Assembly: GCA_037178625.1 (NCBI GenBank)
Contig: CM074129.1
Location: 4,401,963 to 4,465,962 of the forward strand
Direction of reading: 5' to 3'
DNA length: 64,000 nt
DNA from: Skeletonema tropicum
Taxonomy: Eukaryota > Bacillariophyta > Thalassiosirophyceae > Thalassiosirales > Thalassiosiraceae
Positions 1-11,905 of this stretch are shown here, piece by piece. The notes beneath the pieces were generated by a model. It worked only from the letters and a program-made list of their open reading frames with translations, ran no database searches and was not told where the DNA came from. Position numbers and translations under genes: made by a program. The first letter of the stretch is position 1. Every line of letters begins with the position of its first letter.

Positions 1-219
1 AAAATGAGAAATGAATCATGACGTCCGTTGGCGGGCCGCCTATGTACCTATGTTGCTGTACTCCGACCATGACGCAACGAAGCTAACTATCAACAACGAT
101 AGGCAGTAACCGACACCACTGCCAGCCGTTCATCTATAAATTAATTGTATAGCTTAGTCGGGATTCAGAGAGCACGCTACATAACTATCAACTGGATTCA
201 ATTGAAAATATTTTGAAAA
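1..219 (+). other. Upstream region of the kinesin-like gene
   Basis: Non-coding leader. A TATAAATTA-like stretch lies at about 136-144 and an AT-rich segment precedes the ATG at 220. No other feature seen. Confidence 0.4.
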
Positions 220-3200
220 ATGACATCATCCACCAGCGGCAGCAGCAGCAGCGCTAGCAGCGGCCGAGAAATTAATCTAGTCAACAGCCTCGATGATTTT
301 CTGAGCAACATGGATAGAGAGAGGGAGGCGATCAATGCAAGAATTTTGGCGGCATATGGTGATGGGAGGGGTCAGCTGGTGCAGGAGAGAATTGATACTA
401 ATTTTGGTCAGGGTTCACTTGACGACACTTCTTTCGATAATGGCGGTGTTGAAAATGGGGCTCAAGAGGCTAATGACCATGATGATAACAATCAAGATGG
501 ATCTGACACATCGTCGGTGGGATCGTTGCTAATTTCTGTACGCGATGACAATAATAATGGTGGTTCTCAAAAGGCGCAAAATGCCTCCGCTGCAGATCGA
601 GGTGCACCTTCTTGTTACTCTGCGCCTGATCGTGATGGAACGAATACCACTATGAAAAATATTGACTACAACAACCACGCAGGAGCAGCAGATGATGATG
701 ATGATGTGTTTAATATTACACAGCAATCACAACAATTATACGATAAATTGAATATATCGTACAACAGTCACCCAAAAGAAGACGTGACAGGAAGAGGAGG
801 ACTCCCTATGAATCCAACCATGACCACTTACAATAGTAGCCCTAGTGGCAGCAGCAGTTATTTCGGCACTCCGCCTGTTTTGGTGGTCAAGAAGATTGTG
901 GAGGAGAGGGGATTACAGCAGCAGCAGCAGCAGAAAACGTCTGGTACAAGTACAATTCATGAAGATGGTATTTCTCAAAAAGATGGTCATGCAGCTGGAT
1001 CCAAAGAGAGTTTTGATTGGGTGTTGCAACATTTATCAACGAAGGCGGAAGATAGTGCTGATCACCATCGTGTCACTGATGGGCCATTGAAGCAATCTAG
1101 CACTGCTGCTGCATCTTCAACAACTTCATCTGCTGTAAAACAAGATGCCGCAACAAGTATGACACAGCAACAGCCAGAAGCAGCCGGTTGGTTTCGAAAT
1201 AATCGTGTCTCGGTACTCCTGAGAGTTAACAGCATCCAAACAATTGGCAGAGCAGCCGCTGCAACCTCAATAGGAGACGACAACATTATCTTTCCGCTAC
1301 CATTTGAGAATGACGGCTTCCACAACAACATTGGCAACAACATTCATCCACAAACTAAATCAATGCACCGTGGTAAAATTGTATTGATCAATCCAAACAC
1401 ATTCCACAACAACGAGAAGCGCTTGCGAGGTGGAAGTGATACAGCTGAAATTGCACGATTGGTAGCACAAGTATCACAAATTTCATCTACGGAGGACTGG
1501 GCGAGACAGTTCCAGTTTGATGACGTTTTGGGAATGGACAGGATGGATAGAAGCTTTTCACTTGATGGTAATAATGGTAATGATGCATCTGACTCGTTGA
1601 GTTCCTTGGTGGAGCAGATTTCAGAAGAGGCTCGTGGTGGTTGTAGAAAATGCAGCACGGTACTTTTTGCAGCAGGTGGATCAAAGTCGGGTAAGACACG
1701 GATGGTATTTGGACCGTTCATCTCGAGCACGATTGCCTCTACATCAACAGCAAAGACAGAAGATGTACCATCTAGTCTTGGTATTGTGGGAGATATCATG
1801 CAGCAAGTTTTGAATAGCAACAAGAAATGTGCTATTTCGATACTGGAAATTGCCGATGATGATGTGTTACGAGATGTCCTAGGCTTTTCAGAAGGTGGGT
1901 TGAATGAGCAACGGGGAACAAGTACTCTTCGACTTCGACATGGTGATAGGAAACGAGGAGGGGGACCGGCGACGGTTGAAAATTTGTGGCAGGTTCCCAT
2001 TACTTCGTTTGAGGAGGCATCTGAAATTATTTCGGATGCGTTTCAGTCAAAGTCACTTCGGACGATTTGGCGTGAGGATGGTGGACATGGGCATTTTGTT
2101 GTAACGATCAGTTGCAGAGGGGATGTTGCCCATGAAGAATCATGTATTCAAGTGGTTGACTTGGCAAGTACAGACTGTCAAGCCACAACGTCGCCATCCA
2201 GAGTTAGCTCCATTCGCAAGTCTCTCTCGGCGCTGCGTGGTATTTTGAAGGAACTAGCCTCAAATCATCCAAAATCGCCAATATCATCGACAATGCCTGT
2301 ATCCTTTCGAGAATGCACGCTCACCCAAGTTCTTCAGCGGAATCTGGAAGGTCATGATGCGGATGGCTTCCCCCGCGCTGTTGTGATTGGGTGTGTGAAC
2401 CCTTCTAGTAGAGCTTACTCTCAAACGCTTCGAACCATGGATTTTCTGACAAGCATATCCGCCAAGATCGAGGAGGCTACGAAAAGCCCAATTCGGGATG
2501 GCTCAGCTCTCTCACCTCCAGCTTTGTCTCCGTTAGCAACAACTCCGAAACAACATGAGTCGGATGGGATGCTCCTCAAAAGCATTGTGTCAGACCCTCG
2601 TCAAAGATTAGCTAAGTTCCTGTCTCCCCAATCGAGCAACAAGGATGGGACTGGTTCGGAACGAAATGCTGCCACCCCTAGAAGCGGTAGCACTTACTCG
2701 GATGCCATGGCACAGCAGCGTTTCCGTGATACATACAGCAATGTATTTGATCAGCTTGATAACTTAATGTCGAATGAGGACGAAGACGACAATATTGATC
2801 GGGATAGTTATGGAAACGAGATCATCCAAGCTATTACGCCGAACATAAAGTCGACTTCCAAGAAGAAACTACCCGAGCCCTCTCCTGATACTGAGACTGT
2901 AGATTTTTTCAGTCCGCTTCGCCATCAAACGCCTCAGTTGGGCCGTAAACCTAAGAGTACGAAGAAGGGGCTGCCGGGCGACATGGAGATGGAGGAGAAT
3001 CTGCTACAAAATGATCGGCAAGGGGATGAACCGGCACAGCAGGGCAACTCTATAAAAATAGTCGCCATAGATGCAGACAAAGTTCAAAACGGAACACCTC
3101 TATTTTCCGAGATTGAGTTTGAAAGGTCTAGTCCTGGCGATGGACAGAACTGGAATGAGTTTTCGCCTGTATCATCAAGTCATGGCCAAGCGAATCAAGA

Positions 3201-5746
3201 CATCTTTGTAGAAAAATCGAAGCTCATTCCTCTCAAGACTCTCATCTCGCAAGATTCCATGGACACAGAGCTTCTTGTTTCCTGCAAGAGCAACGCCAAT
3301 GTTCAGGGTGGATTGAAATCACCTGGGTTGGGTGCAGCTGATTTCAAGTTGCTTTCTCCAAATGACCGAACAAATGAAACAATCACAACAGATTCTGACG
3401 TCTCAGGTATGGTTGCATCATTTCAGCAGGAGGTTGAAGACTTGATAAAAAACTCGCCAAGTTCAAAGTACAGGAGCAAAAAAGACAGTGGCCACGACAC
3501 TGGTAGCAGTGGTAACCGTCTTGATTCACTCCCGGAGGAGGCTACCAGTGAAGAATACTACTCCAGCACAAATTCAAACGTCGGGAGGGCAGAGTTGGAC
3601 ACTCTCAAATCAATGCTGGACACATTGAAGAAAGAGAGAGATGCCACCAATCTTTTCGTACAGAAATTGCAAATGATCATGGATGAAACAGAGAGCGATC
3701 ATCTCGACGACGACACTTCCATTCCCTCACATTGCCTCGCCCTAATGAATAGCGTTCGGAGACGGCGTGCGTTAATGGAAGACCTCAAACGTGAGCTAGA
3801 AGAATGTAAGGCTCAAAATATTGAAATTACGAAGGAACTTAAACGAATAGGCGATGATAAGAGCTTCGAGAAAGACCTTGTGCAAACAAAGCAATTACTT
3901 TCCGATCAGGCAAAGAAATCGATGGCTCTTGAGGCCGAAGTTAAACTCGAAAAGGCACGGGCGAAAGAGTTGTCTTCGGAAAAGGCAGTCTTTTCCACGT
4001 TATTTGGAGAGATCGATGAAAAGCTTGATATGGATGATCCTTCAACACAGGGCATATTTGGTGCTAGCAGGCAAAAATTGCGATTAGAGCGAATTGAGAG
4101 GATGCAAGTTGGATTGCAGCAACTCTTTACCAAGAACCAGGAACTCGGAAAGTTACTCAAAGAGTCTCGTGATGAAGAAAACAGGGCCAGACAATTAGTC
4201 GAGCTACTTGAAGCCAAAGTAGATGATATGAAAATTCTGGCCGATCAATCGCAAGGATCAAGTAGTCGAGCAGTGGAGGCAGCTGAGAAACTTGCCGAAG
4301 AAGCAGTTCGTGAAAACGAGTCCCTATCAAACGAAATTGCTAAAATGCGAGATAGTATCACACGGATTCGGAATGAGTATCAAACACTGAGTCAGCAGCA
4401 CCGAGGCGTTGTTACAAGGAACTCGGAGCTTTGTGCAGAACGGGAGAGGTTACTAGCTAGAAACCATAGCGAGACGATCACAATGAGGAGAGCATTTGAT
4501 GCTTGCAAGGAAGAAAAAGCCCATCTTGAAGAGCAGCTTTCGTCGTTCAGCTCCAAGACTGCTGAGATGATGAAGCAACGCATTGACCACATGAAAGAAA
4601 AATACGAGAGACGCCTATCTATGCAACAAGCTGCAATTGTGCAATTGGAGGAGAAGAAAGAAAGGGAACAGTTGGAAGCAATATCGTCAGTCAAAAGCGC
4701 TTTGTCTGAGAAACAAACTGAAAATGAAAATCTTCGAATGAGAATGGCACAAATCGAAAAAGAGACTTCAATGAAGATCCAAGATGCTGAAGCCGCTCTA
4801 TCCCAAGTTCAAACTGAGTTGAACGAAGCAACAAGTAAAGCCAGGATTCAGAGAGACGAAAATGCAACGCTGCAGAACGAGCTCAATCATTTACGTGGAA
4901 TAATTGATGTGGCCGAGGAGTCTGTGAATGAAGTCAATCGTCTCAGAATCGAGAATAATCAACTCAAAGAATCAATTAGATCTCAGCGAGAGCAACAAGC
5001 TCATGACACTAGCTTTGAAGTGCCATCGGAAATAAGAGGCGCAAGTAATGCCAATAACGTTTCCTTCCTCCATGATACCGATGAATACTTCATGAAGGGG
5101 CGATTTACTGCGTTGATGCGAGAGAATGAGCAAAACAACATCTCGATGAGAACTTTGCAGGTGAGTTGATCTGGGACGAAAGATGATATTTGCCTCTACT
5201 TTTGAGTAAACTCACTGAATATGTTTTCGTCCAATCAATTCTCTACAGAGTGAAAACATTGCCCTGAAAAGCTCTGTTGAGCAATGCACAGGTACGATTG
5301 ATGTGATGCGTTCGGAATTAAACGACTTGAAATCTATGACAAGTGAAGGGATGTCCAAGATGCGCACGAGACACGAAAAGGACAAGGTAACAATTGCAGA
5401 ACTGGAGAAGAAATTAGATAGCGCAAACAGCTTGATCCGCAGGATTCGGCCGTCTCATGGCGGTACGAGAAGTATTATTGATGATACCTCTTCAGCGTCA
5501 AGGTGGAATACTCCTCACGAGTCGCAAATGCCTCGGCGTTTCGAAACTAGCTTTACACCGTACAATGCGAGTGAAAACAAAAACAATGCGGCTGAGCTGA
5601 GCGCTGAAAAGGAACTGAGGTACAAGGCAGAAGAAATTTGTGCCGGCGTACTTGCTGATGCGAAGCTGGGATTCGAAGAAAGGGACAGGGAAATAGAACG
5701 GCTCAGATCGAAACTTGCTAGAACATCGAGAGGATCATATTTATAG
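220..5746 (+). CDS. Divergent kinesin-like motor protein with long coiled coil (1 intron)
   Basis: Two exons, 220-5160 and 5249-5746, joined across an 88-bp phase-0 GT-AG intron (GTGAGT donor, CTCTACAG acceptor). The product is about 1812 aa. Residues 1-325 are Ser/Asn/Asp-rich and probably disordered. A kinesin-type motor fold follows at about 329-765: first strand VSVLLRV near 330, P-loop GGSKSGKT at 486-493, switch II position VVDLASTD at 645-652, then FRECTLTQVLQ near 696 and the closing CVNPSS...TLRTMDFLTSISAKIE block. Residues from about 1124 to the end are heptad-rich coiled coil. The switch I SSRSH motif is replaced by GGHGH (621-625) and DLAGSE reads DLASTD, so ATPase cycling may be altered. 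The family would move on or bind microtubules; the cargo cannot be inferred. No frameshift breaks this long frame. Confidence 0.85.
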
Positions 5747-5874
5747 ACTGTGAGTAGATGGAATATATATAATATTGAATATATGATTTATTGAAGTACA
5801 GCAGCTGTGCGTGCTTGGGCATTTTGAAAGTCTCAACACAAAAGAGATAACCTCGAATACCAATCTTTTTTGCT

Positions 5875-6010
5875 GCCAGCTGAGCTAAAACAAAGCTTTG
5901 CGCTTCCGACCGCTTAAGTACCATGCAAAAGTCAGCTTGTTGCACAAAGTATCGACGGTTCCCTCATGTGCATGAAGAGCGTGGGAAAGTCTTCTTCAGA
6001 CGTAATACTT
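5875..6010 (+). repeat. Dispersed repeat, copy 1 (inverted partner at 20.7 kb)
   Basis: This stretch matches the reverse complement of 20676-20806 over about 130 bp with few differences. Shared blocks include AACAAAGCTTT, CGCTTCCGACC, GCTTGTTGCACAAAGTA and ATGTGCATGAAGAGC. It begins about 130 bp past the kinesin stop. It carries no convincing ORF and is probably a MITE or other small dispersed element. Confidence 0.7.
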
Positions 6011-6635
6011 TTAATAGCATGCCTTATCCTCAAATTTTCGTACAGTTAGAATTATAAGTAAGGAATGCCCACCGTACTTTCTACTAATTGGCCAAGGCAC
6101 AGAGACTCAAAAGTGTCTGAGTATCCTAAATATGTTCCGGGTAAGAACTAGAGTAGCTTCAAGGAAAGAATGACCATGATCATGGTCGATGTCTATGTCT
6201 ATGCCAATGCAGTAGCAGTAGTGTCATGGAAACAACCCAGCTACTAAAAGCTTGGACGACTAGCGACTGGTTTCGGAATTCCTTAACCATCTCCGCTGTC
6301 TCTCTCCTCATTCTCATTTTGCCGACCTTATCTTCCGTACCAGAGATTTTTTTGTCCCTTCAAAGTACTCCGATGACGAATGTGCAAAGCAAGTTTGAGG
6401 TCTTTCATCTTATATCCATAAGGAGTAACTTCCCTGTCTGTGGCCTGGAAGTGCAAGAACTTACCTGTCGCGCACAGGGAACTTTGTGCGTAAATTTCAT
6501 AGCCGTATTAGCTGAATGCACACTCCTCCTTTCACAGCATTATTTGTGCATTCTTCACTGCTGTATCGTTTGACCTTTGCACCATGCCTAAAACATAGAC
6601 CTCCACTGACAACTTTATTTGTACACCCATCGCTG
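6011..6635. other. Intergenic, no gene recognised
   Basis: No supported gene. A 115-codon frame at 6226-6573 has one hydrophobic patch but no family features. Positions 6157-6179 are a 23-bp exact match to 16720-16742, another small dispersed repeat. Confidence 0.4.
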
Positions 6636-6880
6636 ATGGGTAGTAACGCTAAGTAGCTTACGCGTAAGTACCCAAAATGAGGTCAATTTTTCAGTAGGCA
6701 TAAATATTGTAATAGTGCATCAAATTAACTAACCAATGATACCATTGGAAAGAGCATAATCTGTAGATCATTGTAGAGGTCTTACTTTTGTCTCTACGTG
6801 CTCGACAAGTCAAGTAATACTCACTCGATGAAATCGGCATGTTCGACTTTGGACCAGGCTCTCTTTTCGGGGCCCACCTG

Positions 6881-6957
6881 AAATGCTCCCCCTGCGTTCC
6901 AAATCATTCATGACCGTGTATGTTGGGATGGGATTGGAACGCAGGGGGGGGAGCATC
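6881..6957. repeat. Inverted repeat / hairpin
   Basis: The arm ATGCTCCCCCTGCGTTCCAA (6883-6902) is repeated in reverse complement near 6934-6956, with two extra G residues, around a spacer of about 30 bp. It could form a strong hairpin and is perhaps the end structure of a small element. Confidence 0.65.
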
Positions 6958-7504
6958 CGGTGCGCAGGAAGAGGGTCAATTCCATCGATTCGGTCGGAGG
7001 TCGAATTTTAGGTTTCGTCATTTTTTTAATTAGCGTTTTGCTAGCTATTTCGATCACACTCGGCCGATTTGACCATCAATACACAACACCTCGTTCTCGG
7101 CAACCAACCGGCCAATTCGACCCATTCCACTTGCAGTCCCCTTGCCAAAGACCTAATAGACAAGGCTGGAGGCGCCGCGGGGCCGGAGCCTTCGAATTGT
7201 GCGACCAAAATCACTACATAATACGAGGTGCGAGGAGAGGTGATATTATGCCGACGTCGAACGTGTCCTATGTCAATTGTGCATCCCCTATGAATCGTCG
7301 TAATGCCGCCTCAATGCCCACCACCCCTCTTCCAGCAGTGATTAATACTGTTGAGTCTTTCTCGGGGTAGAAAGCAGTAACTGGATCCACCTCGAGAGCA
7401 CTGGCTATGCGAATTGGGCTGTTCAAACTACTCCCCGTGGTTTGGTGCAATCTATTGGTTGTACTTCTTTTGGAGTCGTCCAATGATTTAGACTCGGTAG
7501 ATCT

Positions 7505-7677
7505 TCTTTTGATTCGCAAGAAGAATTGAGGGCGTTTGCATCGCAGAGAAAGATCACGAGGAGGCCACTCTGCGAGTGTGGAAGATAACGTGGGAGAATG
7601 AAGTTGCAGAAATGACCAATCTCATTAAATTGGCTCCCAAAGCTTGGGAGAAGATTGAAGGTGTGCAGAGGCAAAAT
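7505..7677 (+). pseudogene. Coding-like remnant, family unknown
   Basis: Two overlapping plus frames read like protein. One contains SQEELRAFASQRK. The other, ending at the stop near 7680, contains VWKITWENEVAEM and NLIKLAPKAWEKIEG. Neither has a sensible start, and together they suggest a frameshifted remnant of an unknown gene or transposon ORF. Confidence 0.2.
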
Positions 7678-7680
7678 TGA

Positions 7681-8849
7681 GATGAATGATAGAGGAATAA
7701 TTCACAAAGTCTTTCATTCACTTTCACAACAATGACAAAGTATATTCTGTCTGAGGATCATTTAATGCCTTGTCTTGCCTCTCTTTGGACGAGTTGAAAA
7801 TATTATTTGACACAACAATAGTGACGAGGTAGGGTTTGTTGGGAATGTCTTGATCGCATCAAATGCCAGAGATTCATCCGTGAATAATCTTATGAACGAT
7901 CTATTCTGAATACTCCAAGGGTTTACTAACTATTACTATTTCGTTCTTGCTTTCAAGTCCAGCAGACACTCAGCCAGAGGATCCAGTAAATGATTGAAGA
8001 TATTCTAATCTTTTTCGCGCTGTCTTTAGTAGTATCACTGGTAGAATACTCAATACAAGTTGTATTTACTCTATACTTGGATGTTCGTGTGACTATATCG
8101 TTCATGATAGGGATGATACCTCCAGACGGCTATTCTCCATGTCCATATGTCAAAATGCAGTACGACCTTAAAAGCTTATCATTGCCAATACAAATTTGTT
8201 CGCAGCCGAATCTATAGGCAATGAGCTGCCCAGGGAGCCGTCATTCGTCTTCCACGGAGTTTCGGAACATGGTGCACGGTGTGGACGAACATGGTTGTTT
8301 TGTTCTGTAAGATTTTTGGCCTGGCGCGCCATTTTTACTCAGTCGATTTTGGCCCATCTTGTGTAGACACATCCGACCCCCTACGAGCACCAACATGGGT
8401 GATGAAGATGAAACCAACGATACGAATGTCGAGACATGACCCCGGCGGACCGACGGCTGCGAGATGGGGCGGTGATTTGACGATTTGATCACTGCAAGAA
8501 CCATCATAGACGCAAATTGACCATTTAACTAGGCAATTGCTAGTAGACTACATATCTCAATTACAACACAACTAGAGCAGCTAATCCAGCTCCCTTTGCC
8601 GATTAGGCATCCTAGGGGTGTGCTAAGGCCATCTGGTGAGTTTTGGGTCATTTAAGAAAAATCGTTACTATGGTGAATTTAACTAGCGTTACTACCCATT
8701 AGAGCATTCATATCTGTACTTCTTTTTGGCTACCTTATTTTTGGGTTGATCTTCCATTACTGAAGACCCTCTTCTCCTTTTTTCAAAGCTCCTTTGCGCT
8801 GTGGTCTCTCTCTCTCTCTCTAGAGAGGCAACGATGCTTTTCCCTTGTC
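7681..8849. other. Intergenic, no gene recognised
   Basis: No supported gene in either strand. A CT microsatellite containing CTAGAG lies at about 8806-8826. Confidence 0.35.
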
Positions 8850-8860
8850 GTTATCAGGTG

Positions 8861-8970
8861 ATCTCTTCCTGTCACCCTATTGTACATAGGATCTTCAGAC
8901 ACCTGTCTCACTTGAAGGAGTAGTTGCAGAGTCCCTCTGAAGAGGACTCCCATGTATGACAGAAGATCTT
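8861..8970 (-). mobile_element. 110-bp MITE-like insertion with 11-bp flanking direct repeats
   Basis: The segment is flanked by identical 11-bp GTTATCAGGTG (8850-8860 and 8971-8981), as expected of a target-site duplication. Its ends are imperfect inverted repeats (ATCTCTTCCTGTCA and GACAGAAGATCTT). A second copy lies in opposite orientation at about 24205-24294, sharing AGACAGGTGTCTGAAGATCC and ATGGGAGTCCTCTT. The 9-11 bp duplication length is typical of Mutator-like elements, but 110 bp leaves no room for a transposase. Confidence 0.65.
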
Positions 8971-8974
8971 GTTA

Positions 8975-9184
8975 TCAGGTGGTATGGTGCAGGTGATCTC
9001 TTCCGAGTTGATGTTCGTCGAGCTCTAGAGCAGATGATGCCTTCTTGCTCTTAGCAGCTGCGGCCGCCGCCTCTGCATTCCTCAGCTGAACCTCCCTGTA
9101 GATCAAAGCGCCCACATCATCCTCATCGACTCCACCATCTCTTGGTGACCCTGCCGTCATTGATGTTGAGCTCTTGCTCTTCAT
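8975..9184 (-). CDS. Small hypothetical ORF (69 aa)
   Basis: An ATG-started frame whose product has Ser/Thr-rich ends and a helical, Ala/Lys-rich middle containing DVGALIYREVQLRNAEAAAA. The composition is protein-like, but I recognise no family. The stop TGA lies inside the 11-bp target duplication of the adjacent MITE; the TGA is part of the duplicated host sequence, so the insertion did not create it. It could be the start of a larger decayed gene, since minus-strand sequence beyond the MITE shows no continuation. Confidence 0.3.
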   Translation of the reverse strand: MKSKSSTSMTAGSPRDGGVDEDDVGALIYREVQLRNAEAAAAAAKSKKASSALELDEHQLGRDHLHHTT

Positions 9185-9669
9185 CGTGACGTGATGTTAT
9201 AGATACCGAAGCACATCATGCGCATGATCTTGCTTCATCTTGAGTGATGTAAGTATTGTGACGACAATCAACAACACTATTACATTTGACATTATGTAAC
9301 TCGCAGCAATGCTTTTTCTCGACCTCTCTACAAAAGTAAGTGTTATAGCAGACGCGCTCGCTACTCAAAGACCTCCATTCACTTGTCAAAAGCTTCCAAT
9401 GCTGAGGTGTAGGAGACCTAGGTGATTCGTTGTAGAATTACATTGGAGTCATTCATTCATTCCTCCATAGATGCAGCATTTGATGTAGGAGTGTGCTAGA
9501 TAGTGCCAGATGAAATCGAAATTCTCATGAAGTAAAGATTACTGAAATCGTCTAGATTGATTGCCAAATAATATGATTCAACTATGCAATGTTACATTTT
9601 TACTGTTCTACTATCTTTTGCAAAGGATCTTCAATCCTGCACAGTGACATTGCATTGCCATTTCGTGAC

Positions 9670-10119
9670 TTACTGCTGTGTAGCAGCCTGCACCAGACCA
9701 AACATCTTGAGGAAGTCAAGCTCAATTTGCTCCAAAGCTGATTCATCATAGTCCTCGTCTTCGAAATCTCCCAAAAGATCATCCATCAGGATATCCGACT
9801 CATACGACACTCGTGTTCGTCGCTTGACGATAGTGGATCCTTTTAAGCTCTCTTTTAAGCTTGTAGGAGACAAATCGGGCTCCTCCAGACTGAACGCTGC
9901 CCTTCGGACAGCGGGGATAGAATAGTAGAGGAACGGGTCGTCTTGCTTCAGTGATTGCAGGTCTTGTGCACTCAGGGTACCGATATCGATTTCTATTGGC
10001 TCCGGGGCGCAGGCGCAGGGTGCAGTAGTTGTGTGCACTGGTTCGGAGCTGGAAGAAGCCGAGGATTGGTCCTTCTTGATGATGAAGGGAGTTGTCTTGG
10101 TTGATCTGGCGTTGCACAT
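9670..10119 (-). CDS. Hypothetical acidic protein, tandem paralog 1 (149 aa)
   Basis: Starts at ATG 10119 (MCNARSTKTT) and encodes 149 aa. An in-frame ATG at 10245 would add 42 residues, but the second copy lacks that ATG, so the shorter start is preferred. The product has a Ser-rich N-terminus, a central DPFLYYSIPAVRRAAF block, a basic KRRTRVSYE segment and an acidic tail (LLGDFEDEDYDESALEQIE). There is no signal peptide or membrane segment. The DPFLYY and R-x-TR-[IV]-[ST]-[YF]-E pattern recurs in the plus-strand remnant at 10957-11340, so the two are probably old paralogs. The paralog at 12454-12897 differs by an Ala-Cys insertion (CACAPEP versus CAPEP) and Pro versus His (YYSIPAV/YYSIHAV). 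Function unknown. Confidence 0.6.
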   Translation of the reverse strand: MCNARSTKTTPFIIKKDQSSASSSSEPVHTTTAPCACAPEPIEIDIGTLSAQDLQSLKQDDPFLYYSIPAVRRAAFSLEEPDLSPTSLKESLKGSTIVKRRTRVSYESDILMDDLLGDFEDEDYDESALEQIELDFLKMFGLVQAATQQ

Positions 10120-10956
10120 TATTGTATCGTGAGGATGTAGGTAACTTCTAGAAGTAAGTTGACAGTGTAGCTTGTTTGGCTTCGGCGAAATGTTATGTTT
10201 GATTGATTGACGGAAAACAATTTTATGTGCAGTTGGAGCTCTCATTTGTGAGTTGTGTATTGTGTTTCAATTTGATCGTAGTCAGTTGGCTAGTGAGAGC
10301 TGGTAAATTGAGCTGGTAAATTATGATGGGGTCAAAAGTATGAGGCCTTTGGCTCAGCGCCTGCCTACTTTTACTTACCGGGGTGCATAGTTGGCGTGAG
10401 GGCGTGTTTACTTACCAAGACCACGGCCTTTTTACGTATGCAATTTTAGTCAAGGAGATTAATTCCGAGCGAGAAATCCGCGACAGTGATAACTCCGAGT
10501 CATCTAAAAAGGCAGCCACCAATCCATTATGTACCATGTGATATGTACAGATCCGGGAACTAATAACTCCGAGTTTTGGTTCTGAAAGAAGGAACTGGGT
10601 CATTTCATTTGCCACGTCAATGTGTACTTCTAGTGATTTTGTGATGTGTACAAGTCAGATATAATAATTCTCCGAATCATCACCACCTGATCCTCTCCTT
10701 TCAATAGTACTATGCAAATACACTCTAGAGAAAAAGAATGTATTGATCTTCATCATCGTACGTATTGTAGATTTCATTATCTCCACGAATCTTTGTCTTT
10801 GTGTACTACTTTTGTGGCACTTCAATCGTATTCGGAAAATTCGCACTTTCCTACGACTTAATCTACGATATACAATACTTCATACGACTGCGAAAAAGGC
10901 CTTTGTGAGTGTTCCAATTAGCCTTTGTGAGTTGATCAAATTCTACAGGGCACACC
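10120..10956. promoter_or_regulatory. Divergent intergenic region with repeated TAACTCCGAG motif
   Basis: The space between the minus gene and the plus remnant contains ATAACTCCGAG at about 10489 and 10563 and a related TTAATTCCGAG at 10461. The same set recurs in copy 2 (13225-13345). It could be a shared divergent promoter; this rests only on motif repetition. Confidence 0.3.
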
Positions 10957-11340
10957 ATGATGAAGGCCTCTCGACAACCAATCTCCGCTGTTTCCTCCTC
11001 CTATGCCAAGAGTAAGGACGACAACTGGCCACAAAACCCCAAAGATGTCGACAGCCCCACTGAAGAAATCCATCCCATCTTGAAAGTTCAAGACCCATTT
11101 CTCTACTATGTACTCAAATGACAGAGTAAGGATGAGAGAACTCCGTCTTCGAGACGTGAAAGACGACTCGTCTGATGACGGATCGTCCTCTAGCTCACTG
11201 TCAGCAGCTCAAAAGCAAAAGCAGTCGACGGCCACCTGCACGAGAAAGACCAGGATTACGTTCGAGCTACACCCGGCATCTATTACTGGTACTTGAAGAC
11301 TTGATGAAAGACCTTGTTGATGACGACTCCTTCGTTTGAT
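10957..11340 (+). pseudogene. Decayed paralog of the DPFLYY small-protein family, copy 1
   Basis: From ATG 10957 the frame reads MMKASRQPISAVSS and then ILKVQDPFLYYVLK before a stop at about 11119. The next frame continues with RVRMRELRLRDVKDDSSDD and TRKTRITFELH, and a third with LLLVLEDLMKDLVDDDSF. Order and motifs (DPFLYY, basic TR-I-T-F-E, acidic DD-rich tail) mirror the intact minus-strand gene 840 bp away. The same stop and frame changes occur in copy 2, so the decay predates the duplication. Homology to the neighbour is inferred from these motifs only. Confidence 0.45.
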
Positions 11341-11559
11341 GTCATTATTGATGCATCTCTTGTCGCTGACGAGCAGGATTCGGGCTCGATGGATGATGTC
11401 ATGAATGGTTTGAGAGAGATCCATTTGGTCAATGCTCATGACAAAGAAGTGTAGGGTGTAGGGAAAGATGCCGTGCAATTCCGGGAACGATGGACTCGGT
11501 AGGAAGTCTACCTTTCTCTCTCTAGGACATGATAGATTTCAGATGTATGTAGTTGTAGG

Positions 11560-11905
11560 AAAGAGGAAACGAAAGAGGAATACAAACTTGCCAGGGAACA
11601 AAGGAAGGCACGTGAAGAGGAAGAGAACAGAGAGGAAAGCAAAGAGGGGGTTGGCGGCAAGAGGAGGAGATTAATGATGATGATGAGGAGGAGGACTAAA
11701 CTAAAGCACTACATGATAACGAGAAAGCAATGAACGAAAACGATCTACTGCGGATACCAGAATACTTTGAAAATGAAGATGATGCGATGGCCGAGGCTCT
11801 GCAATCCATGGACACAAAGCTCCATGTCTGTCCAAAATGCTCCCCTCGGAAAGTTTGGCTGGGTAAAGAATCGATGAGACTATGTGGGCATTCAAGCTGA
11901 ACACG
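11560..11905 (+). pseudogene. Coding remnant present only in copy 1
   Basis: Successive plus frames give a charged helical run (EETKEEYKLAREQRKAREEE) and then, in another frame, LLRIPEYFENEDDAMAEAL and KLHVCPKCSPRKVWLGKES, ending at a stop near 11900. The CxxC and helical segment look like eroded protein. The family is unknown. It lies in the 515-bp part missing from copy 2. Confidence 0.3.

Larger units (their letters stand above)
6636..8699. mobile_element. Possible decayed element bounded by 16-bp inverted repeats
   Basis: ATGGGTAGTAACGCTA at 6636-6651 recurs as its reverse complement at 8684-8699. The 2.06 kb between them holds no intact gene: a hairpin at 6881-6957, short coding-like scraps near 7.5-7.7 kb, and otherwise unremarkable sequence. 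I could not find a matching target-site duplication, and similarity stops just inside the 16 bp, so this may be chance or two separate remnants. Confidence 0.3.

Noticed and set aside
1344..2000. 218-codon minus-strand frame inside the kinesin gene
   Set aside because: Antisense shadow; the plus-strand frame carries the motor motifs through the same stretch.
5718..5945. Minus-strand 75-codon frame overlapping the kinesin end
   Set aside because: Overlaps the dispersed repeat and the kinesin exon 2 end; no start context or family.
6960..7370. 136-codon plus frame beginning in the hairpin arm
   Set aside because: Starts at GTG inside an inverted repeat, has low-complexity composition and no recognisable motif.
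10120..10245. Upstream ATG extending the 149-aa gene to 191 aa
   Set aside because: The duplicate copy lacks this ATG because of a 2-nt difference, and the added residues look like leader sequence.
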